Source: an uncultured Cellvibrionales bacterium
Lineage (GTDB): Bacteria; Pseudomonadota; Gammaproteobacteria; Pseudomonadales; Dasaniaceae
DNA: 59,301 nucleotides
Assembly: GCA_913019905.1 (NCBI GenBank)
Contig: CAJVZD010000026.1
Span: forward strand, 1-59,301
Direction of reading: 5' to 3'
In this document: in pieces, positions 53,713 through 59,301 of the stretch
Layout: every line of letters starts with the position of its first letter
Position numbering within the stretch: the first letter of the stretch is position 1
Translations under genes and position numbers: made by a program
Notes under the pieces: model-generated
The model's input: only the letters and a program-made list of their open reading frames with translations
Told to the model about the DNA's origin: nothing
Database searches by the model: none

Positions 53713-54650
53713 AATCAACGGTATCAGCGACAGAACAGACATGGACCGATTTCCTTGCCCCGCGATATTGGGGAACCTGGATTTTGATACTATGGATGCG
53801 ATTATTAGCCCTCATGCCTTTTCGGCTCGGTTTGGCTATGGGTAGCGGTTTTGGCATGTTCTTGTATTTTGTGTTGAAGAGTCGTAGACATATTGCACAG
53901 GTGAACGCGGCTCTTTGCTTTCCAGACAAAAACCCGCTTGAACGTAAAACCTTTGTTAAAGAAATTTTTAAAGCGAATGGCACTGGACTCGTCGAAACCG
54001 CCTGGGCTTATTGGGGAAGTAAAGATAACATTCAAAAAAGGACAACGCTTAAGGGAGCTGACTTATTAGCAGAAGCTCTAAAACAAGAGCGTGGTGTCAT
54101 ACTCCTGGGCGCCCATTTTAGTACCTTGGATTTAGGTGGCGTACTCCTGTCTTTTTATGGCTGTCCGGTAGAATGCCTCTATCGAAAACATGACAATCCC
54201 CTGATGGATTTCATCATTCGGGAAAAACGCGGCCGGTTTACATCGGTAATAGAACGGAAAAAACTAAGGCAGGTAGTTAGGAGTCTTAGAAAAAACCACT
54301 GTGTCTGGTACGCACCAGATCAAGATTTTGGTAAGGCTGATTCCGTATTTGTGCCTTTTTTTGGCCAGCTAGCCGCGACTATTGTGGGGACGACCAAGAT
54401 GGTACGCCTGAATAACTCCCCGATCTTGATGGTGAGCCACCACCGCAACGCAGATAATTCTGGCTACACCATAGAATTATCTCCGGTTCCTGGATTTCCA
54501 TCCGGTGACGACAGCCAGGATGCACTTATTGTCAATCAGACAATTGAACGGGAGATCAGGAAGGCCCCGGATCAATACATGTGGGTTCATCGTCGGTTTA
54601 AAACTCAACCGGACGGCAGAAACAAACTTTATGACGAGACGGCGAGCTGA
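53709..54650 (+). CDS. Lipid A biosynthesis acyltransferase (LpxL/HtrB family)
   Basis: The 313-residue membrane-associated acyltransferase has an N-terminal hydrophobic segment (TWILILWMRLLALMPFRLGLAMGSGFGMFLYFVL) and the catalytic HX4D motif GAHFSTLDLGG (His136, Asp141), followed by LYRKHDNPLMDFIIREKRGRF and APDQDFGKADSVFVPFFGQLAAT. It transfers a secondary acyl chain to Kdo-lipid A. Overlaps with waaF (ATGA) and waaG (TGATG) make it part of the core operon. In Pseudomonas this slot is taken by waaC, which is absent here. Confidence 0.9.
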   Translation: MKSTVSATEQTWTDFLAPRYWGTWILILWMRLLALMPFRLGLAMGSGFGMFLYFVLKSRRHIAQVNAALCFPDKNPLERKTFVKEIFKANGTGLVETAWAYWGSKDNIQKRTTLKGADLLAEALKQERGVILLGAHFSTLDLGGVLLSFYGCPVECLYRKHDNPLMDFIIREKRGRFTSVIERKKLRQVVRSLRKNHCVWYAPDQDFGKADSVFVPFFGQLAATIVGTTKMVRLNNSPILMVSHHRNADNSGYTIELSPVPGFPSGDDSQDALIVNQTIEREIRKAPDQYMWVHRRFKTQPDGRNKLYDETAS

Positions 54651-55777
54651 TGAAGTTGGCACTTTGCTTGTTTAAATATTTTCCCTATGGGGGCTTGCAG
54701 CGAAATTTTTTGGCTATTTCCCGCGAGTTGATCCGGCGAGGGCATGAGGTCACTATCTATGCCGGCGTTTGGGAAGGTGAGAGAGATGCGGACCTGGATA
54801 TCAAGGTATTGCCTATTACGGGTTTTACCAATCCCGGAAAGAACAGCAGTTTCTACCATGAGATGCAACAATCCTTAGATAAATGCCCGGCTGATTTAGT
54901 TATTGGTTTCAATAAAATGCCCGGGCTGGATGTGTATTATTGCGCTGATACTTGTTTTGCGACAAAAGCTTTCGAAGAAAAAAACTGGATCTTTCGGACA
55001 ACGCAACGAAGTCGAACCTCCCTGGAATATGAAGAGGCGGTGTTTGGCAATTCAGTGACTACCGAAATTCTATTATTGTCAGCCACAGAGGGAACGGCAT
55101 TCCAAAAATATTACGGTACCCGGCCTGAGCGAATGCACCTGATGCCACCGGGTATCAGTAAAAGTCGCGTCAGAAATGCTCAAAGTAAGGTAATGGCTGC
55201 TGCCATCAGACAAGAGTTTGATATTCACGACGACGAAAAGGTCATTGCTTTTTTGGGCTCAGATTATAAGCGCAAGGGACTGGACCGCGTATTGCACGCA
55301 ATGGCAGCATTGGAAGAAAACATAAAGGCAGCGGCCCGCTTGCTGGTTATTGGCCAGGATAAGCGACAAATGACGTATGTGAAGCTGGCAGAAAAGTTGG
55401 GGATTGGAGAGCAGGTGTTGTTTGTGGGGCAACGAGATGACGTGCCAAGTTTTCTGTTTGCCTCTGATTGTCTGGCTCATCCGGCCTATCTGGAAAATAC
55501 CGGTAATGTGTTGTTGGAAGCTGTGGTTGCGGGATTACCCGTCATCTGCAGTGGTATTTGCGGCTACGCTCATTACATTGAAGAAAACGAACTCGGGGCG
55601 GTCATTCCACTGCCCTTTAGTCAGCAGCTAATGAATAGCGAATTGCAGAAGTTGCTAACGAACGACGTGGATTGGGAATTGCAGTGTGCAAAATTTGCCG
55701 AAACTGCAGATATCTATTCGCGTCCATTACGTGCAGCGGAAGCTATTGAGCATATTGGTGAACAACGATGCTTGTAA
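54650..55777 (+). CDS. waaG: LPS core glucosyltransferase I, GT4 family
   Basis: The 375-residue GT-B enzyme adds the first hexose to the outer core on the cytoplasmic face. WaaG-like features are LCLFKYFPYGGLQRNFLAISRELIRRGHEVTIYAG, VIGFNKMPGLDVYYCADTC, EVMLLSATE-like LLLSATEG, HLMPPGIS and the donor-binding EX7E region HPAYLENTGNVLLEAVVAGLPVICS. The start shares one base with the lpxL-like stop. It overlaps waaP by ten bases. Confidence 0.93.
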   Translation: MKLALCLFKYFPYGGLQRNFLAISRELIRRGHEVTIYAGVWEGERDADLDIKVLPITGFTNPGKNSSFYHEMQQSLDKCPADLVIGFNKMPGLDVYYCADTCFATKAFEEKNWIFRTTQRSRTSLEYEEAVFGNSVTTEILLLSATEGTAFQKYYGTRPERMHLMPPGISKSRVRNAQSKVMAAAIRQEFDIHDDEKVIAFLGSDYKRKGLDRVLHAMAALEENIKAAARLLVIGQDKRQMTYVKLAEKLGIGEQVLFVGQRDDVPSFLFASDCLAHPAYLENTGNVLLEAVVAGLPVICSGICGYAHYIEENELGAVIPLPFSQQLMNSELQKLLTNDVDWELQCAKFAETADIYSRPLRAAEAIEHIGEQRCL

Positions 55778-56592
55778 TTACTCGTTCCAAAATCCTTTCA
55801 AACTGGTTTGGTGCGGTGGACCCCTTTGAGAAAATAAAAAATATTGACGGCTTGGTTGTACGGTCGAAGGAGGGACGTACCACCCAACGTTTCGAGATCG
55901 ACGGACAGGGTTTTTATGCAAAGTTGCATGAGGGCATAGGCTGGGTCGAAGTGATTAAAAATTTGTTACAACTTCGCTTGCCGATTGTCGGCGCAAGGAA
56001 TGAATGGGAGGCCATCAACATTCTCCACAAGTTGGGTGTCGATACCATGACCGCTGTCGCGTTTGGAAAAAAGGGACTAAATCCCGCAGCCCAAACATCC
56101 TATGTGGTAACAGAAGAGCTAACGAATACTTTAAGTCTGGCAGTGTATGCTGAAAAGTGGGCTGAAAACCCGCCGACATTTTTGTTAAAAAAATCGATTG
56201 TTGAAAAAGTGGCCGAAATCGCCCGTACCCTCCACGTAAATGGTATCAATCATCGAGATCTTTATATTTGTCATTTTCTATTGGACATACAAGAAAATAT
56301 CAATGAAATTTCTTATCGGGGTATCCGCTTATTTTTGGTGGATTTACATCGAGCACAAGTCCGGCCCTCTGTTCCGCAGCGGTGGTTAATCAAAGATGTG
56401 GGTAGCATCTACTTTTCGGCAATGGATATTGGCTTGACCCGAAGGGATATCTATCGTTTTCTAAGAGAATATTATCGCAAACCCTTACGAACGATATTTA
56501 CAGAAGAGAGTGACTTTTTGAGGAAGGTTCAAAAGCGAGCAAATAATTTGTATTTACGTGATTTTAAATGCGAGCCCAGACAGCTATTTTGA
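55768..56592 (+). CDS. waaP: LPS core heptose(I) kinase
   Basis: The 274-residue kinase phosphorylates heptose I of the inner core in the cytoplasm. Its kinase-like motifs are GINHRDLYICHFLL (catalytic Asp near residue 163) and FLVDLHRAQVRP for metal binding, with the WaaP-specific WRGxxP-like N-terminal FDPFEKIKNIDGLVVRSKEGR and RFEIDGQGFYAKLHEGIGW. The ATG at 55768 overlaps waaG. The gene is followed by a 79-base gap before the sulfotransferase gene, the first break in the operon. Confidence 0.93.
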   Translation: MLVITRSKILSNWFGAVDPFEKIKNIDGLVVRSKEGRTTQRFEIDGQGFYAKLHEGIGWVEVIKNLLQLRLPIVGARNEWEAINILHKLGVDTMTAVAFGKKGLNPAAQTSYVVTEELTNTLSLAVYAEKWAENPPTFLLKKSIVEKVAEIARTLHVNGINHRDLYICHFLLDIQENINEISYRGIRLFLVDLHRAQVRPSVPQRWLIKDVGSIYFSAMDIGLTRRDIYRFLREYYRKPLRTIFTEESDFLRKVQKRANNLYLRDFKCEPRQLF

Positions 56593-56671
56593 AAACCATC
56601 ATAGTCATGCGGAAATTCGATTACAGGTATTTTTCTATTTTATTTAATGCAAGCGCACGAAGACTATTATT

Positions 56672-57439
56672 ATGAAAGATTATGGGGAAAATCCTAATTT
56701 TTTTCAAAAATGGTTACGCAATTATAAGGTAGCTAGACATAAGCCAAAAATATGGCGTTTGCGATCGCCTGACATCGCTTATGTAAAAATCACTAAAGTC
56801 GCATCAACTTCTATCGAGCTTACTCTCGCACGACATCTTCATGTGACAGTCAATGGCGGTGCTGTAGAGGACGTCGACCCGGCACTAGTCAAATTGTATT
56901 CGGCTAAGTACGCAAAACATTTGCCCTTAAGTGAATACGGCGAGAGTGAAAGAGCGCCTTATGTGGTTTCGTTTGTCAGAAATCCCCTCGACCGTTTACA
57001 TTCCAGCTATATGGATAAAATTGCCGATGTTAAAAACAGCGGTGGCGGGAAAAATATATTCTGGAACCTAGACATTTCTCTCGACATGACTTTCGAGGAA
57101 TTTGTTGCCCGAGTCGCACAGATTCCCGATGAAAAAATTGACCGGCATTTGCGCTCGCAGTCTGCATTTTTATGGGACGGAGAAAAAATAGTCGCCGATT
57201 TTGTGGGGAAGTTTGAAAATATTTCTGACGACTGGAAAAAGATTTCTGAACAACATGGCTTACCTGACCTTCCGCACAAAAACAAATCGACAAAATCAAC
57301 CGCGGTGAAGGCGCCAACACCTTATACACTCGAATCGGCAAAAATGGCTGCAAAACGCTATAAACACGACATAGAGCTCTTCTCTTATGGCGATGAGATA
57401 GATGCTCTTATCCAATCGCTGTCAAAGCAAAGAAAATGA
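56672..57439 (+). CDS. Sulfotransferase family 2 protein
   Basis: The 255-residue protein has the PAPS-binding elements of carbohydrate sulfotransferases: 5'-phosphosulfate loop YVKITKVASTSIELTLARHL (about 33-53) and 3'-phosphate loop VSFVRNPLDRLHSSYMDKI (about 97-115). The C-terminal segment (FVGKFENISDDWKKISEQHGL) is also typical of this family. The motif order fits the sulfotransfer_2 family. Placed between LPS-core kinase genes, it may sulfate an LPS-core or O-antigen sugar, which is inference. It has lower GC than the waa genes before it. PAPS synthesis genes are not in the window. Confidence 0.85.
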   Translation: MKDYGENPNFFQKWLRNYKVARHKPKIWRLRSPDIAYVKITKVASTSIELTLARHLHVTVNGGAVEDVDPALVKLYSAKYAKHLPLSEYGESERAPYVVSFVRNPLDRLHSSYMDKIADVKNSGGGKNIFWNLDISLDMTFEEFVARVAQIPDEKIDRHLRSQSAFLWDGEKIVADFVGKFENISDDWKKISEQHGLPDLPHKNKSTKSTAVKAPTPYTLESAKMAAKRYKHDIELFSYGDEIDALIQSLSKQRK

Positions 57440-57452
57440 TTGAGTCAAATGA

Positions 57453-58289
57453 GTGGGACTATTGAAAAACATCGAGTCTAAAAAAGGCACGCTAGAATTT
57501 GAGCAGATTGTTCAGAACAACGTCGTTGGCCTGGTGGAGAAAAATGTGGGGCTCGAGGACTGTTTTAATCACTCAACTATTGATTCTATGTTTCCCGATG
57601 TCGTCATGATAAAGCAAGAAACCGCGCGCAGCGTCTTTATCGGACAGCTTAAGAACGGACCGAAAATATTTTGCAAAGTCTATCGGGAGCGAGGTTTAGC
57701 CGCCTTTTTGCGCCGTCTTTTGTTCAAGAATCGGGCGCAACGAGCACATGCTCGTACATTGGCTTTCGAAAAAACGGAGGCATTAACACCACGTTCACTG
57801 GGGTATATGACCAGGAGTAATGGGATGTTGAATGTTGACTCATATCATTTCTGCGAATATCTCGATGACGGGATTGCATTGTCTGAATTATCAGATGAAG
57901 CCCTGTTTAGTCCGGCGCGACAGTTAGAAGTATTGGCTCAATTAGCGGTTCAGTTAGGTGAAATTCATCAGAATGATTACATGCATGGAGATACCAAGTT
58001 AAGTAATTTTTTGTACGCCAGATCGAAACTCTATTTCGTGGATTTAGACGGCTTCCAAAGAGCTTCGCGAAAGAAATCGCCGGCTCGTGATATTGCAAGG
58101 CTTATTGTGGCTCTCTCAGAGATCGGGCTAGAGAATAGTGAGCTCGATCAATTTGTCGCTCGATATTGTCATTGTACGAGCAAGGATCGAGTTTTATTGC
58201 TCGACCAAGTTCGTCCGTTAGTCACCGATTTTCAGAGAAAGCACAAAGTCAGGTATGACCGCACTCCAGCAACGATATTCTTAAAATGA
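57453..58289 (+). CDS. LPS kinase-fold (InaA/WaaP-related) protein, first copy
   Basis: The protein (about 278 residues from a GTG, with an alternative TTG at 57462) has a kinase-like fold: KIFCKVYRERGLAAFLRRLLFKNRAQRAHARTLAFEK, catalytic YMHGDTKLSNFLY (Asp near 180) and metal-binding LYFVDLDGFQRA. These match the InaA/lipopolysaccharide-kinase family. It may phosphorylate a core sugar, possibly Kdo or a heptose. Divergent from WaaP in sequence. A weak SD precedes the start. Exact substrate unknown. Confidence 0.75.
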   Translation: MGLLKNIESKKGTLEFEQIVQNNVVGLVEKNVGLEDCFNHSTIDSMFPDVVMIKQETARSVFIGQLKNGPKIFCKVYRERGLAAFLRRLLFKNRAQRAHARTLAFEKTEALTPRSLGYMTRSNGMLNVDSYHFCEYLDDGIALSELSDEALFSPARQLEVLAQLAVQLGEIHQNDYMHGDTKLSNFLYARSKLYFVDLDGFQRASRKKSPARDIARLIVALSEIGLENSELDQFVARYCHCTSKDRVLLLDQVRPLVTDFQRKHKVRYDRTPATIFLK

Positions 58290-58332
58290 CATTCGCGGAA
58301 AATAGCAGAGTGTGATGTGAGTAGTCTTTAAT

Positions 58333-59130
58333 ATGTTTACGAAAACTGAATTTATCGATATTGACCCTGTGGCGGCAGAGGAGTTGCTGGCTCTATTTCT
58401 TCAAGATCAATGGCATGTGATAAAAGAAGATGACAGCAAATTACTTGCAGTTTACGAACAGTATTATATTAAAGTTTTTAAGAAAACAAATATTGTCGAA
58501 AAAATAAAAGGCAAGGTTGTCGGCAACCGTAGTCAACGGTTTAGTCGCGGAAATAGTTTGCTCAAGGAAATAGGTCTTAATGCACCGCCGATAGTTGTTC
58601 ATGGTAATTTTAACAATTTGCCATTTATTATTATGAAAGAAGTGCCTGGATGGAATGTAAGCGACATCATTCACAGCTATTTTGTGCAGCCCTCCCGTGA
58701 AGGATTAAGGTGGAAAAGGGTACTGTTGAGAGAGCTTGGCCGAACCCTGGGTGAAATGCACAGGCACGATATCGTTCATGGCGATTTGCGGGCGAGCAAT
58801 GTTTTGTTACATGAAGACGCGGGTAAGTTGAGTTTGTATTTTATTGATAATGAGAGAACTCGCGTAGCAAAAAGAAAATATCGGGAAAAAATTAGAAATT
58901 TGGTTCAAATCTTTATGATGAGTCGCCGAGGTTTTTCATTGACAGATCAGTTTCGAATCTTTTCCGCTTATTATGAATTCTCGAACATCGATTCAAAGGC
59001 TCGAAAAATAATGGAAAGAGACGTGCTAAAGACTTTGGATAAACGTCTGCGGCGACGAACAAAGTCACTTGACGGAACCCTGCTAACTGATCCACCGGCG
59101 GAACGCTTGTTCAGCTATTATTTCGAATAA
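58333..59130 (+). CDS. LPS kinase-fold (InaA/WaaP-related) protein, second copy
   Basis: The 265-residue protein contains YYIKVFKKTNIVEKIKGKVVG, the catalytic DIVHGDLRASNVLLH (Asp near 150) and LYFIDNERTRVAKRKYREKIRNLVQIFM as the metal-binding segment. The latter has Asn after Asp (DNE) where WaaP has DLH. The kinase-like fold is clear, the substrate is not. It is the last gene in this direction and is followed by dispersed repeats. No membrane segment. Confidence 0.75.
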   Translation: MFTKTEFIDIDPVAAEELLALFLQDQWHVIKEDDSKLLAVYEQYYIKVFKKTNIVEKIKGKVVGNRSQRFSRGNSLLKEIGLNAPPIVVHGNFNNLPFIIMKEVPGWNVSDIIHSYFVQPSREGLRWKRVLLRELGRTLGEMHRHDIVHGDLRASNVLLHEDAGKLSLYFIDNERTRVAKRKYREKIRNLVQIFMMSRRGFSLTDQFRIFSAYYEFSNIDSKARKIMERDVLKTLDKRLRRRTKSLDGTLLTDPPAERLFSYYFE

Positions 59131-59161
59131 ACAAACACAGACTCAAAATAGCTGATTTTCT

Positions 59162-59179
59162 GTCGGGTTGAAATCCGAC
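59162..59179. repeat. GTCGG-loop-CCGAC REP-like hairpin
   Basis: GTCGGGTTGAAATCCGAC followed by CTACA resembles the TGTAGGTCGGGTTTCAACCCGACA-type repeat found scattered in many bacterial genomes. It may also act as a terminator for the last kinase gene, 32 bases upstream. Confidence 0.6.
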
Positions 59180-59209
59180 CTACACCAGAAACAGAAATTC
59201 TAAATCGAT

Positions 59210-59247
59210 GTTTATGGATAGACACTAATTAGTGCCTATCCATAAAC
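59210..59247. repeat. 38-bp near-perfect palindrome
   Basis: Arms GTTTATGGATAG and CTATCCATAAAC are perfect; inside, CACTAATTAGTG is itself a palindrome, leaving only the A/C bases at 59222 and 59235 unpaired. It may form a cruciform, or be a small mobile-repeat end or terminator. Confidence 0.75.
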
Positions 59248-59258
59248 TAACAAGCTCA

Positions 59259-59286
59259 GTCATTGCGAGCGTTAGCGCGGCAATCT
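59259..59286 (+). repeat. Dispersed GCGGCAATCT repeat, copy 3
   Basis: GTCATTGCGAGCG...GCGCGGCAATCT is a member of the same repeat type as the pair at 30541-30648. Confidence 0.75.
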
Positions 59287-59301
59287 CATCCAGCATTGGC
59301 G

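Larger units (their letters stand above)
59131..59301. other. Repeat-rich intergenic end of the window
   Basis: Three different repeat types occur in 130 bases: a GTCGG-GTTGAAAT-CCGAC hairpin (59162-59179), a 38-bp near-perfect palindrome (59210-59247) and a GCGGCAATCT repeat (59259-59286). No gene is visible up to the window edge. Confidence 0.7.

Overview
The window looks like a chromosomal segment of a marine or aquatic gammaproteobacterium of the Pseudomonadales/Cellvibrionales type. The order glnE-ilvE-waaF...waaG-waaP is the arrangement known from Pseudomonas and its relatives. PiT plus DUF47, ArgA, ArgE and a HutC-controlled hut locus fit the same group. No rRNA, tRNA, CRISPR array, prophage or intact insertion sequence was seen. 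Gene density is high, and decayed DNA is concentrated at about 7.2-8.1 kb.

Layout. (1) 0-11 kb, CoA-ester metabolism. Minus-strand genes for a methylsuccinyl-CoA-dehydrogenase-like enzyme and a mesaconyl-CoA C1-C4 transferase (mct) share one base at a TAATG junction. A plus-strand malonyl-CoA synthetase (matB) and, further on, a malonyl-CoA decarboxylase convert malonate to acetyl-CoA. Between them lie a DUF3604 lipoprotein, a gene graveyard (HupE/UreJ and sulfatase fragments) and two small genes of unknown role. (2) 11-19 kb: a PhyH-type dioxygenase and a complete histidine-to-glutamate hut locus (hutIG divergent from hutCUH, with palindromic HutC-type operators between them). (3) 19-32 kb: single genes, including a TVP38-flavoprotein disulfide reductase fusion, a nitronate-monooxygenase-like protein lacking the usual His, an AraC regulator divergent from an SdsA1-type alkylsulfatase, a DUF1513 protein, a Ser/Thr kinase, a HIT protein, small membrane proteins, signal peptidase I and a PaiB-like protein. 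(4) 32-36 kb: argA and argE around a crotonase. (5) 36-46 kb: an RND efflux operon with its TetR repressor and operator, an aberrant PurA paralog divergent from a LysR gene, and PiT phosphate transport with its DUF47 partner. (6) 46-59 kb: a GspE/PilB-like ATPase, glnE, ilvE and an LPS-core cluster (waaF, an LpxL-type acyltransferase where waaC usually lies, waaG, waaP, a sulfotransferase, two further LPS-kinase-fold proteins), ending in dispersed repeats.

Candidates most worth following: the mcd-like/mct pair, which would join the ethylmalonyl-CoA pathway to the lower half of the 3-hydroxypropionate bicycle; the PurA paralog with intact GTPase and catalytic residues but an altered nucleotide pocket; the LPS-core cluster with a sulfotransferase and three kinase-fold proteins; a 76-nt three-way-junction element at 36008-36083; and a recurring pattern of degenerate 13-19 bp tandem repeats at or beside gene ends.

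All family calls come from reading translated motifs by eye. No database search or structure prediction was run.
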